A stretch of 64,000 bases of DNA from Polyangiaceae bacterium. Lineage in GTDB: Bacteria; Myxococcota_A; Polyangia; Polyangiales; Polyangiaceae. The stretch's first letter is position 1; every line of letters begins with the position of its first letter. The position numbers and the translations under genes were made by a program. Positions 44,304-52,642 of the stretch are shown here, piece by piece. The stretch spans positions 372,001 to 436,000 of the forward strand of contig JACKEA010000008.1 of the NCBI GenBank assembly GCA_020633235.1, given 5' to 3'. The notes under the pieces are model-generated. The model was not told the origin of the DNA and ran no database searches. It saw only the letters and a list, made by a program, of their open reading frames with translations.

Positions 44304-44957
44304 CTACGCCGCCTGCGGCTTCGCTTGTTGCACGGCGTTCGCCCAAGTCTGCGCGGCGATCTCCGGAGCCACGGGCAGCACCGCGGAGATGGAGCGCTGG
44401 GCGCCCGTCACTTCCAGGCTCTGGGGCGAGAGCCAACACGGGTAGCGCGCGCCGTCGGGACCGCTGACGGCGGCGAGCTCGAGGGTCACGGACGGATTGA
44501 ACGGATTCTTGGGCGGCGGGCCTTGGTGCTCGGGCACGGCGGCCTGCCCGGTGACGGCCTGCGCTCCGGGCGTCCACACGCAAACGTCCTTGTAGTTCCC
44601 GCGCTGCCCCATGTCGCTGTACTCCTCGGCGACCAGCACGCGGCCATGGGACGTGAGGGTCACGAACACCTGCGGCGTGTACTTGGAGAAGCCGACGGCC
44701 TTGGAGCTGATCTCGTTGAGCACGGCGCCGGCCACCTGCCCCGCGGTGCTCTGGTTGCCGGTGTAGGCCAGGCCTTGCCACAGCGCCACGATGTACTCTT
44801 CCGGAGCCAGGCCCTTGAAGTACCCGGCGAAGGTGTTGTGGAACATGATGGGGCCGTGCCCGGCGGCCACGGCTTTCGCGAGCTGCGAGCGGTACCAGAA
44901 GACGTACACGAGCATGCCGACGATCACGACCACGGGGAGCAGGTACATCACGTTCAT
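44304..44957 (-). CDS. Membrane-anchored protein, unknown
   Basis: The start at 44957 begins MNVMYLLPVVVIVGMLVYVF, a single N-terminal membrane segment. The 217-residue protein has IMFHNTFAGYFKGLAPEEYI and VAGAVLNEISSKAVGFSKYT, PQVFVTLTSHGRVLVAEEYS, which do not match a family I know. The rest is likely cytosolic or periplasmic beta structure. It is divergent from the reductase gene at 44997 with 39 bp between starts. Confidence 0.7.
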   Translation of the reverse strand: MNVMYLLPVVVIVGMLVYVFWYRSQLAKAVAAGHGPIMFHNTFAGYFKGLAPEEYIVALWQGLAYTGNQSTAGQVAGAVLNEISSKAVGFSKYTPQVFVTLTSHGRVLVAEEYSDMGQRGNYKDVCVWTPGAQAVTGQAAVPEHQGPPPKNPFNPSVTLELAAVSGPDGARYPCWLSPQSLEVTGAQRSISAVLPVAPEIAAQTWANAVQQAKPQAA

Positions 44958-44996
44958 GCGCGCGGAGGGTAAGCGACGGAACCTCGAGGGGGAAGC

Positions 44997-45902
44997 GTGA
45001 GTGGCATCGTCGTGGTGGGCGCGGGGGCGATCGGCGGCGTGGCCGCGGGGCGCGCGATCGAGCGCGGACATGACGTGGTCGCATGCGTGCGCCAAGGATT
45101 TCGCGAGCTTCAGTGGGACTCGCCGGAGGGATCGCGGCGCCTCGCGCTCGGGGTGGTGACGGACCCGCGCAACGTGGAGCCTGCAGCGTGGGTGCTGCTC
45201 GCCACGAAGGCCCATCAAGTAGAGGGCGCGGGGGCATGGCTCAGCGCGTTGGTCGCGCAGCACACCCGCGTCGCGGTGTTGCAGAACGGCGTGGAGCACG
45301 CGGAGCGCGTCGCGCGCTGGGTGCCGCCGGAGCGCGTGGTGGCCGTGGTCGTGAGCTGCCCGGCGGAGCGCGTGGCGCCGGGGCACGTCGTGCAGCGCGG
45401 GCCGGCGCGCTTCACGGTGGCGGACGACGCCAAGGGGCGGAGCTTCGCCGAGCTCGTGGGCGCCGAAGTGACGGCGGACTTCGGCCGCGCCGCCTGGGAA
45501 AAGCTGTGTCTCAACGTGGTGAGCGGCGCCCTGGCGGCCCTGGCCGGCAAGCCGCTGCCGCAGATCGCGCACCCGCAGAAGCTCGACCTCGCCCGCGGCC
45601 TCGCGCGGGAGTGTGCACGCGTGGCCCGCGCCGAGGGCGTGGCCCTGAGCGACGACGCGGCGACGGAGATCGCGGAGCGGACCGTGAACGTCACCCGGGG
45701 CGGCGAGCCGTCCATCTACCGCGATCGCATGCGTGGTGAGCCGCTGGAGTGGGACGCGCGCAACGGCGTGATCGCGCGGCTCGGCGCGCGACACGGGATC
45801 CCGACGCCGCTCAGCGACAAAGCGTCCGCGCTGTTGGCGTCCGCTCATCTCGAACGTTCGCGAGACCTGCTACCGTCCCTCAGCGAGAGCCTGCTAGACT
45901 AG
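44997..45902 (+). CDS. 2-dehydropantoate 2-reductase-like enzyme
   Basis: GTG start at 44997. The 301-residue product has an N-terminal Rossmann motif (VVVGAGAIGGVAAGRAIERG), the VLLATKAHQ strand and a C-terminal helical domain with AWEKLCLNVVSGALAALAGK and PSIYRDRMRGEPLEWDARNG. This is the ApbA/PanE family, which uses NADPH to reduce ketopantoate to pantoate or related ketoacids. A basic catalytic residue lies in the EKL region. The neighbours do not fix the substrate, and a related but different reductase lies at 53796. Confidence 0.85.
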   Translation: MSGIVVVGAGAIGGVAAGRAIERGHDVVACVRQGFRELQWDSPEGSRRLALGVVTDPRNVEPAAWVLLATKAHQVEGAGAWLSALVAQHTRVAVLQNGVEHAERVARWVPPERVVAVVVSCPAERVAPGHVVQRGPARFTVADDAKGRSFAELVGAEVTADFGRAAWEKLCLNVVSGALAALAGKPLPQIAHPQKLDLARGLARECARVARAEGVALSDDAATEIAERTVNVTRGGEPSIYRDRMRGEPLEWDARNGVIARLGARHGIPTPLSDKASALLASAHLERSRDLLPSLSESLLD

Positions 45903-45905
45903 TCG

Positions 45906-46260
45906 TGTGTCGGTAGTCGAAGACACCATCATCGAAGCAGCCCGTGCCTGGAGTCACCGTCCACCTCTGTCATCTTGAGGCGCGAAGTGGCAGCCTTCGG
46001 TCGACCATTGTTCGAGCGTGTTCCGGGCGCCATGCAGCAGCTCGAGGTCGACGCCATTCGGGCGTACACCGAGCTTGCGCCGCAGCTCGCCAAGATCGGC
46101 GCGGCGATTCGCGCGCGCGCAGTGGTCGAAGGGGCGGAAGCGCGTTCGCGACTACTGGAGCGTGCCAGTGGTGGATGAGCACCTGATCGAGCAGCGTCTC
46201 GGCGCCATTCGAGATCGGCTCGAACGCATCGACTTCCTGTCGACCGTCACTTCACCGTGA
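45906..46260 (+). pseudogene. Small gene remnants, HepT-like fragment
   Basis: Three short open pieces follow one another in different frames: MSVVEDTIIEAARAWSHRPP (24 codons), REVAAFGRPLFERVPGAMQQ (67 codons), and VVDEHLIEQRLGAIRDRLER. The last resembles the N-terminus of HepT-type toxins (D-E-x-L-I-x-x-R-L...I-R-x-R-L-E-R-I) and is cut by the stop at 46258. None makes a full protein. I read the gap 45903-46246 as decayed coding DNA, but it could also be two tiny genes. Confidence 0.3.
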
Positions 46261-46876
46261 GCGTCAGCTTGGTGGAATCCGTGCCGGGGCAGTCCTGGTT
46301 CAGCATGGCGACCTTGGCGGTGAGGGTCACTACGGTGCCGGGCGTCAGGCTCTTGGCGACCGTGAGCTGAATGGGCACGTCGGTGCTCTGGCAGGCGAGG
46401 ATCGCGAACAGCCAGTTGCCGTCGCTCGCCGTCACGCCGGGGTCGTCGGATTCCACCACCACACCGGGGTAGTAGTTGAAGGCCTCGCCGATGACCTCGT
46501 TCAGGGTGACGTGAAGCAGCACCTGGGTTCCGGGGGCGAGGTCGCTCTCCACGTAGGCGTTCGTCACCGTGAGGTGATCGAGATCCGCGCAGGTGGGCTG
46601 CGCGAAGGGCGGCGGATCCGGATTGGGCACGCACGTGCCGCCGGCCCCCGCTGCGCCTGCGCTGCCGGCTGCCCCGGCTGCGCCCGCGGTGCCACCCATC
46701 CCCGCGCTGCCGCCCGTCCCAGCGGTGCCTCCCGTGTTGCCGCTGCCACCCGTACCCTGGCTGAACCCCGCCGAGCCGCCGGCCCCCGCGGAGCCGTCGG
46801 AGGTCGAGCTGCCGCCACAGGCCGAAGCTCCCAGCGCCACGACGGCGAGGGCTCCCCATCTCCAAGAAAGCTTCAT
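46247..46876 (-). CDS. Lipoprotein with Gly-rich stalk and Ig-like domain
   Basis: The start at 46876 gives a signal ending G-A-S-A-C (Cys20). Residues 22-85 are a GTGGSGNTGGTAGTGGSAG-type stalk. The mature C-terminal about 120 residues (CADLDHLTVTNAYVESDLAP, VPIQLTVAKSLTPGTVVTLT, CPGTDSTKLTLTVK) form an Ig-like/beta-sandwich pattern with two cysteines. No enzyme motif. Surface display is likely; the ligand is unknown. Confidence 0.75.
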   Translation of the reverse strand: MKLSWRWGALAVVALGASACGGSSTSDGSAGAGGSAGFSQGTGGSGNTGGTAGTGGSAGMGGTAGAAGAAGSAGAAGAGGTCVPNPDPPPFAQPTCADLDHLTVTNAYVESDLAPGTQVLLHVTLNEVIGEAFNYYPGVVVESDDPGVTASDGNWLFAILACQSTDVPIQLTVAKSLTPGTVVTLTAKVAMLNQDCPGTDSTKLTLTVK

Positions 46877-46951
46877 GGTCTCAGCATGACGACGGAAAAC
46901 TCTCGCCGCCATTAGAATGATTGAATCGGCTCGTTGCATTTGCCGCAACGA

Positions 46952-47221
46952 CTACAGGCGCCGCACCACGTTCCCGTCCACCACGATGTGCTCCGGGTTC
47001 TGGGTGTACAGCTCGGTAAAGCCGCAGCTGGCGCACACGTAGGCCTCCAGCACCCCCATGCGGATCACCCGCGCCTTGCCCTTCCCTGGGTTCTCGACGC
47101 GGGCCAGCTCCCGCACCGCGGGTAGCTCGCTGCCCAGGGGCATCGCCACCAGGTCGACCAGCCGAGGAATGTGGAGCACCTGACGGTAGTCGCACTTGGG
47201 GCAACGGTGGGTGGTGCGCAT
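46952..47221 (-). CDS. Zinc-ribbon protein B
   Basis: The 89-residue protein has CPKC near the N-terminus (THRCPKCDYRQV) and YVCASCGFTEL near residues 68-78, forming a Zn-binding four-cysteine ribbon, then TQNPEHIVVDGNVVRRL. The start overlaps the upstream stop by 1 bp (TGATG). It is the third gene of the histidine kinase unit. Zinc ribbons of this rubredoxin-like type often bind nucleic acids or partner proteins. Its paralogue lies immediately upstream. Confidence 0.75.
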   Translation of the reverse strand: MRTTHRCPKCDYRQVLHIPRLVDLVAMPLGSELPAVRELARVENPGKGKARVIRMGVLEAYVCASCGFTELYTQNPEHIVVDGNVVRRL

Positions 47222-47502
47222 CAGCGGTACGGTGTGTCCTCGGCGGCGCCGAGCAGGATCACGTCCTTGCCGTTGGCCACGAGGGTCTCGGGCTTCCACA
47301 CGTACAGCTCGGTGAAGCCGCAACCCTGGCACACGCAGGCCTGCACGAAGCCCGAGCGGGTGACGTTCCCGGCGGCGTCCTCGGACCGGACCAGCTGCCA
47401 CAGCTCGACGCGCGTTTCGTAGCCGTGGCTGGCGTCGGCCACGTCGCGCACGAACAAGATCCGGCGGGACGCGCACTTGGGACATCGGCGGGTGTCTTTC
47501 AT
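47221..47502 (-). CDS. Zinc-ribbon protein A
   Basis: The 93-residue protein has TRRCPKCASRRILFVRDVAD and CVCQGCGFTELYVW; it aligns with the downstream paralogue at the two Cys pairs and the G-F-T-E-L-Y strand. The start overlaps the end of the histidine kinase gene by 4 bp (ATGA). It is therefore part of a coupled three-gene unit. Confidence 0.75.
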   Translation of the reverse strand: MKDTRRCPKCASRRILFVRDVADASHGYETRVELWQLVRSEDAAGNVTRSGFVQACVCQGCGFTELYVWKPETLVANGKDVILLGAAEDTPYR

Positions 47503-48977
47503 GATCGTCCTCGCTGGCTGGACTTGGGGGTCGGTGGCGGCAGCTCGATCACGAAGCGCGCGCCGCGCTCCACCGTAGTGTCCAGATTGATGGTACCGCC
47601 CGCGGCTTCCACCAGGCCGCGGCACACCGCCAGGCCCAGGCCGGTGCCCTTGCCCACGTCCTTGGTGGTGACGAAGGGCTCGAACAAGCGGTCCCGGATG
47701 GCCTCCGCCACCCCCGGGCCGTCGTCCGACACCGTGAGCTCCACGCCCTTGTCCTTGGGCCGCGCCGCGAGGCTCACGTGGCCTCCCGGTCCGCAGGCGT
47801 CAGCGGCGTTGAGCACCAGATTGAGCAACACTTGCGTCAGCTGCTCGCGGCTCAGCGCCACCTCCGGAAGCTCCGGAAACACGTCCACCGCGAGGTCCAC
47901 TTCGCGCATCGCCTTCTGCGGCGCGACCAGGGCCGCCACGTCGTACACGGCCGTCTCCACGTCACCGGGGCTCGGCTCCGCGCCCGCGCTGCTGCCCGCC
48001 GCGGGCCGCGCGAACTGCAGCAGATCCCTCAAGATGCGGTTGATGCGCTCCGTCTCCTTCTGCATGCGCTGCAAGAAGTCCTTCTGCTCGGCGTCTTCCA
48101 GTCCGCCTTCCAGCAGCAGATCTTGCATGCCGATCAGCGCGGCGATCGGATTGCCGATCTCGTGGGCGAGCCCCGCGGCCAAGCGCCCCACGGAGGCGAG
48201 GCGTTCCGAGCGCACCAAACGTTCCTGCGCTTCCGCCAGCCGCTGGGTCGCCCGCTCCACTTCGGCGACCTTGTTTCGCAGCGCGTCTTCCTCCGCCATG
48301 AGCTTTTCGGTCATGGTCTTGAGGCTGATGCCCAGCTCCGAAAGCTCGCGCGCGCCGCTGCTCGGCACCTCCAGCCGCCGAGCACCGCCGGCGACCCGCT
48401 CCGCCGCGCGGCTCAGTTGATCCAACGGCCGCACGATGAGCCGGGTCAGCGCGAAGTAGGCCAACACCAGAAGCGCCAGCGCCACCACGCCGGTGTAGAG
48501 CCCGACCAAGCGCACCAAGGGCGCCGCGCGGTTCGAGTCGTCGTCCGTGCGCACCACGGCGACCACCACGCCCCGCGCATCGGGGATCGCCACCGCCAGG
48601 GCGCGACCGTGGGAACCTTGAAGCTCGAAGGTCGCCTCCCGGTTCGGCTCCACCGGCGCGGCCAGCGCGTCGCACAGCTTCGGATCCCCCACGCGAGCCA
48701 CGGGCTTGCCGTCCGGCCCGTACACGCCCACCGCGTCCACGCCGTGGGCGCCGATCTCCGCGTCCAAGAGCCCCATCAGCTCCGACGGCGAGCGTCGCGC
48801 CCGCGCTTCCAGCACGTGGCCGGCCACCGCGCGCCCCAGGGAGCGCGCGCTCGTGTCGCGCAGCTGCTGCAGGGTGAGGCTGGTGTAGGTCGCGACGGCG
48901 AAGAACAGCGGCACGAACGCCAGCAGCATCAGCCCGCCCAGCAAGAGCAGGATCTGCAACCTGAGGCCGGGCTTCAC
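47499..48977 (-). CDS. Sensor histidine kinase (NtrB-like core)
   Basis: GTG start at 48977. The 492-residue membrane protein has two transmembrane segments (about 8-30 and about 180-200) flanking a periplasmic sensory region, a HAMP-like linker (LTRLIVRPLDQLSRAAERVA), an H-box GRLAAGLAHEIGNPIAALIG, an N-box NLVLNAADACG, G1 DDGPGV and G2 GTGLGLAV. It should autophosphorylate on the His in AHEIGN. No response regulator is next to it; instead two zinc-ribbon genes are coupled downstream, which may be auxiliary factors. Confidence 0.9.
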   Translation of the reverse strand: MKPGLRLQILLLLGGLMLLAFVPLFFAVATYTSLTLQQLRDTSARSLGRAVAGHVLEARARRSPSELMGLLDAEIGAHGVDAVGVYGPDGKPVARVGDPKLCDALAAPVEPNREATFELQGSHGRALAVAIPDARGVVVAVVRTDDDSNRAAPLVRLVGLYTGVVALALLVLAYFALTRLIVRPLDQLSRAAERVAGGARRLEVPSSGARELSELGISLKTMTEKLMAEEDALRNKVAEVERATQRLAEAQERLVRSERLASVGRLAAGLAHEIGNPIAALIGMQDLLLEGGLEDAEQKDFLQRMQKETERINRILRDLLQFARPAAGSSAGAEPSPGDVETAVYDVAALVAPQKAMREVDLAVDVFPELPEVALSREQLTQVLLNLVLNAADACGPGGHVSLAARPKDKGVELTVSDDGPGVAEAIRDRLFEPFVTTKDVGKGTGLGLAVCRGLVEAAGGTINLDTTVERGARFVIELPPPTPKSSQRGRS

Positions 48978-48978
48978 G

Positions 48979-49025
48979 GGACCAACCGACGATATCTCAT
49001 TTGTTGGTCCGCCGCGGAAACCGCG
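48979..49025. repeat. REP-like element before HK gene
   Basis: GGGACCAACCGAC (48979-48991) and TTTGTTGGTCCGCCGCGGAA (49000-49019). The right half matches the family consensus fully. Located between the histidine kinase start and the gene ending at 49029. Confidence 0.65.
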
Positions 49026-49028
49026 CGG

Positions 49029-49355
49029 TCAGGACGAAAAGATACGTCCCATGGCCGCGGCGGCTGCACCCATGTCCGGCGCACGCTGACCGCGCGCAGC
49101 GAGCACGCAGCGCTGGCCGAGGAGCTCCACGCCCTGGACGTGGATCGCCGGGCTCGCTGTCGCAATCTCCGCAGTGCCCGCCAATAGCTCGGCGTCTTCT
49201 CCCGGCTCGGAGGCCGCGATGACCAGCCCGTCCTCGTTGGCCAGCACGAACTGCTGGAGGCGAAAGCTCCGCTGTGCGTGCTGCAGATACAGCTCCGCGG
49301 CCTGGCCCTTGATCTCGCTTCGGTGGCGTCGTCGCTCGTGCATGGGCGCGATCAT
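49029..49355 (-). CDS. Roadblock/LC7-like small protein
   Basis: The 108-residue product begins MIAPMHERRRH (a start at MHERRR, 49343, is also possible). Residues about 30-70 (RLQQFVLANEDGLVIAASEP) with a following helix-strand (HVQGVELLGQRCVLAARG) resemble a roadblock/LC7 domain (MglB/RomR-type regulators of Ras-like GTPases and motility in myxobacteria). No Ras-like GTPase is in the window. The gene is preceded by the divergent diguanylate cyclase at 49443. Confidence 0.5.
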   Translation of the reverse strand: MIAPMHERRRHRSEIKGQAAELYLQHAQRSFRLQQFVLANEDGLVIAASEPGEDAELLAGTAEIATASPAIHVQGVELLGQRCVLAARGQRAPDMGAAAAAMGRIFSS

Positions 49356-49442
49356 TTCGCGCCCGCGAGCCGCCGGGAAAGTTCCCGCCGGACCCGCTGG
49401 AAAGTGGGCCCAAAGCGCGGGGAGCTGCTACCGCGAGCACGA

Positions 49443-51578
49443 ATGGATCCCCTCGTTCGTGCTTCCATCGCACTCCAGAGAACCGGCGCCCGGGCGTCCG
49501 GCGCGGTGGTCAGTGTGGGCGCGGGTGCGTTCCTGGTCTGGTGGACCATGGAGCCGCGGGCGGAATGGATGGGCGTTGCCGCGGGGGGCGTGCTCATCGC
49601 CTCGCTCGGCCTCAGGGTGGCGCGCCGTCTCGGCAAGCTGAACCCGGCTTCCACGGCCCGCCTCGACTTCGAGGTGTTCAGTCATCTCGTCGTGCTGGCC
49701 TTTGCCGCGATCTTGGCGTCGCCGGGAAAGCTCGAGGGTCCGTTCTATCCCATGGTGTATGCGCTGATGATGCTGGCCGCGGCCTTCGCGCGACCCGCCG
49801 CAGCGGTGGCCACGGTGGCCTTCACCGTATTGCTGGAAGCCGCCATCCAGATGCTGGCCCTCGGCCACGAGCTGGAACGGGGCTGGCCTCATGCCGCGCT
49901 CATCGGTCTGTTCGCGTTCATGAACATGGTCGTCTTCCGCGCGGAGATCGCCCGCGTGCGTCGCCTCTCGAAGGTACGCATCGCCAGCGAGATCGAGCGC
50001 ATGAAGGAGGCCGCGCGCTCCTACCGGCTGCTCGGCGCTCCCAGCTCGGCGTTGGACCGCACCTCCCTGCCGCCACCGGACGACGAAGAACGCCTGCTTC
50101 GCTCCAGCGTGGAGGAGATCCACCAAGCACTGTCCTTCGCGCTCGATCTCCTGCGTCGCTCCTTGGGTCTGAGCAGCGCCGTGCTCTTGTGGCTCGACGG
50201 CAGCAAGGAAAAGCTCCACATCCGGGAGCTGTCCACCTCTGACGACACCATCATGCCGGGGCCGTTCTCCGCGCGGGATGGCATCATCGCTGCCGCGCTC
50301 TCCCAGGGTGAGACGGTGAGCGTGCACGGCCACAAGCTCGCGCACCACACGCCCTATTACGGCGCGCCTCCCGCGATCGGCGCCGTCAGCGCGGCGCCGA
50401 TCTTGGAGAACGGCCACGCGCGTGGCGTGCTGGTCGTCGACCGCCAGGAGCGCGACCCCTTCACCAGCGTCGAGGAGGAGCTGCTCACCGCGGCCACGCA
50501 CTTTGCCCTGCGCGCCATCGAGAACGAGCGCGTGTTCGCCCAGCTCGAGCGCGCCAAGATCGAACAGGGCAAGTTGTACCGCGCCGTGGACGCTCTGGCC
50601 GCTGCCAGCACCGAGGCGGCGGTGGTGGAAGCCTGCGTCAGCAGCGCGCGGGAGTTCGCCAGCTTCGACTTTGCGGTGGTCACGCTCTTCGATCGCCAGA
50701 CCGGCGAGCACGAGATCTGCGCCGTGAGCGGCGACGGTGGCGACGAGCTCCTGGGTCAGCGCTTCCGCCACAACTCGGGCCTCGTGAGCATGGTGGTCGC
50801 CAACCGCCATCCGCTGCCCTACCGCGGCGACTACGATCCCGCGCGGCAGTTGGTGTTCACGCGCCGGCTGAAGCCCCCGGCCATGCCGTCGCTCTTGGTT
50901 TTGCCCCTCACGGTTCACGACCGCGCCCTGGGCACGCTGGTGCTCGGCTCACGCCGCCGTTCGGCCTTTGGTGACGCCGTGCGCCCGACCCTGGAGGTGC
51001 TGGCCAGCCACGTGGCGGTGTCTTTGGCCAACGCCCGCATGGTCAAGCGGCTGGAAGAGATGGCCACCACGGACGGCCTCACGGGCCTCTTCAACAAGCG
51101 CGCGCTGCTCGAAGCCGCGACGCAGAAGCTGAAGAGCGCCGCGCGCTTCAAGAAGGCCCTCAGCGTCTTGGTGTGCGACATCGATCACTTCAAGAAGGTG
51201 AACGACACCTACGGCCACGACGTGGGAGACGTCGTGATCCGCGGCTTCGGCGAGGTGCTCAAGCGAACCAAGCGCGACACCGACGTGGTCGGTCGCTTCG
51301 GCGGAGAAGAGTTCGTGATCGTGTGCGAGGAGACGGACTCCGACGGCGCCGCGCTGCTCGCCGAGCGCATCCGCAGCGAGATCGAGAGCACCACGTTCCA
51401 CTCCGATGCGGGGGCGCTGCGCGTCACCTGCTCCGTGGGCGTGGCCACGGCGCCCCAAGCCGGCACGGACTGGGATTCCCTGTTCAAGGCCACGGACGAG
51501 GCGCTGTACGCCTCCAAGCGGGGTGGCCGCAATCGCGTGACCGTGTGGGCCCCGCGCCTGTCCGGCTGTGCCGCCTGA
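49443..51578 (+). CDS. GAF-GAF-GGDEF diguanylate cyclase
   Basis: The ATG at 49443 gives a 711-residue protein: an N-terminal region with about four hydrophobic segments (VSVGAGAFLVWWTM, LVVLAFAAILASPG, MVYALMMLAAAFARPAAAVA, HAALIGLFAFMNMVVF), two GAF-like sensory domains (about 215-365 and 385-535), and a C-terminal GGDEF domain with FGGEEFVIVCEE. The preceding RDTD-VVGRF-GGEEF spacing fits the allosteric I-site (R-x-x-D plus five), so product feedback is likely. It synthesises c-di-GMP. The stop shares TGATCA with the convergent lipoprotein gene. Confidence 0.92.
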   Translation: MDPLVRASIALQRTGARASGAVVSVGAGAFLVWWTMEPRAEWMGVAAGGVLIASLGLRVARRLGKLNPASTARLDFEVFSHLVVLAFAAILASPGKLEGPFYPMVYALMMLAAAFARPAAAVATVAFTVLLEAAIQMLALGHELERGWPHAALIGLFAFMNMVVFRAEIARVRRLSKVRIASEIERMKEAARSYRLLGAPSSALDRTSLPPPDDEERLLRSSVEEIHQALSFALDLLRRSLGLSSAVLLWLDGSKEKLHIRELSTSDDTIMPGPFSARDGIIAAALSQGETVSVHGHKLAHHTPYYGAPPAIGAVSAAPILENGHARGVLVVDRQERDPFTSVEEELLTAATHFALRAIENERVFAQLERAKIEQGKLYRAVDALAAASTEAAVVEACVSSAREFASFDFAVVTLFDRQTGEHEICAVSGDGGDELLGQRFRHNSGLVSMVVANRHPLPYRGDYDPARQLVFTRRLKPPAMPSLLVLPLTVHDRALGTLVLGSRRRSAFGDAVRPTLEVLASHVAVSLANARMVKRLEEMATTDGLTGLFNKRALLEAATQKLKSAARFKKALSVLVCDIDHFKKVNDTYGHDVGDVVIRGFGEVLKRTKRDTDVVGRFGGEEFVIVCEETDSDGAALLAERIRSEIESTTFHSDAGALRVTCSVGVATAPQAGTDWDSLFKATDEALYASKRGGRNRVTVWAPRLSGCAA

Positions 51579-52469
51579 TCAGAACGGGCACACGCTGGTG
51601 CAGCTCGACTGCAGGCAGGAGAGCGTGGTGATGCCCTGGGCCGAGCCCGAGCACGCCGCACAGGTCGTGGTCAGACAGCCAATGGGATCCGACGAGCCCA
51701 CGCAGAAGTTCATGAAGCAGTACACGGCCTGCGCGCACACGGTGTCCTGCAGGCACGTGTTCAAGTCCGTGCAGCAGCTCTCCTGCGCGCAGCTGTCGCA
51801 GGTGGCGTTGCCGGTCGTGAGATCGAAGCAGTTCTTGCCAAAGTAGTCGTTCTGGCAGCCGTTGGTGGTGCCGCCGCTACCGCCCGTGGCTCCCGTGCCG
51901 CCAAACCCGCCGGTGGAACCACCGATGCCACCCGAGCCACCGCCGATGCCACCGCTGCCGCCACCGATGCCGCCACTGCCACCACTGCCGCTGACACAGG
52001 TGTTGTACGCTTGGTTCTGCGCGTCGCAGAGCCCCGGCGTGACGTTCACCGTGGGAGTGCCGTTGGTGTCACACGTGGCCTGCCCGCCGAGCAGACAGCC
52101 GAGGAACGCGTCGTACTGAGCGATGCACTGCGGTGCTCCTTGACGCTGCGCCTCGCACTGCGAGACGCACGCGGCGTGGCCCGGGTCCGCCGGGCAGTTC
52201 GCCGCCGCCAGGCTGTCGCAGGACTGGCCGCAGATGGCGCTGCTGCCACCGCCGGAGCCCCCGGAGCCGCCACCCGTGCCGCCGCTGTTGCCGAAGCCGC
52301 CGCCGCCCCCGGTGCCCTGCGACACGCAGACGCCGTTGCTCCCGCACACCTGGCCGGACGGGCACGTGCCGCCATCCGCGCAGGACGCGGCACCGCCGCC
52401 GCCGCCACTGGAGCTGCAGGCCAACAAAGCGAAAGCGGAAGCGAGGCTGAACAGCTGGGCGAAGCGCAT
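51579..52469 (-). CDS. Cys-rich lipoprotein with Gly-rich stalk
   Basis: The ATG at 52469 gives a signal ending A-L-L-A-C (Cys18). Two Gly-rich stalks (about 52-78 and 165-205, GGIGGGSGG units) separate Cys-rich modules: ADGGTCPSGQVCGSNGVC, ICGQSCDSLAAANC, CDSCAQESCCTDLNTCLQDT. Similar modular design to 3121 and 31354. Likely disulphide-bonded outer-surface protein; function unknown. Confidence 0.8.
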   Translation of the reverse strand: MRFAQLFSLASAFALLACSSSGGGGGAASCADGGTCPSGQVCGSNGVCVSQGTGGGGGFGNSGGTGGGSGGSGGGSSAICGQSCDSLAAANCPADPGHAACVSQCEAQRQGAPQCIAQYDAFLGCLLGGQATCDTNGTPTVNVTPGLCDAQNQAYNTCVSGSGGSGGIGGGSGGIGGGSGGIGGSTGGFGGTGATGGSGGTTNGCQNDYFGKNCFDLTTGNATCDSCAQESCCTDLNTCLQDTVCAQAVYCFMNFCVGSSDPIGCLTTTCAACSGSAQGITTLSCLQSSCTSVCPF

Positions 52470-52559
52470 GGCGCGGCAGTGTACGCGCTGGCCGGCCCAA
52501 AGCCAGCCTCCGCAAAGCGTTGCGAATGATTTCCGCGACATGCGGCTTTGGCGGAGCGT

Positions 52560-52626
52560 GAGGTTCCGCGCCGCACCAACACCCAAATGCACCCAGCAGT
52601 CCCTGGGTTTTGTCGGTGCGGCGCGA
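52560..52626. repeat. REP-like pair with inner hairpin
   Basis: Left arm GAGGTTCCGCGCCGCACCAA (52560-52579), right arm TTGTCGGTGCGGCGCGAGCC (52609-52628). Between them CCCAGCAGTCCCTGGG followed by TTTT makes a short hairpin with T-run, typical of an intrinsic terminator. It is located between 52469 and 52643. Confidence 0.7.
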
Positions 52627-52642
52627 GCCCCGTCGTGGAGCG

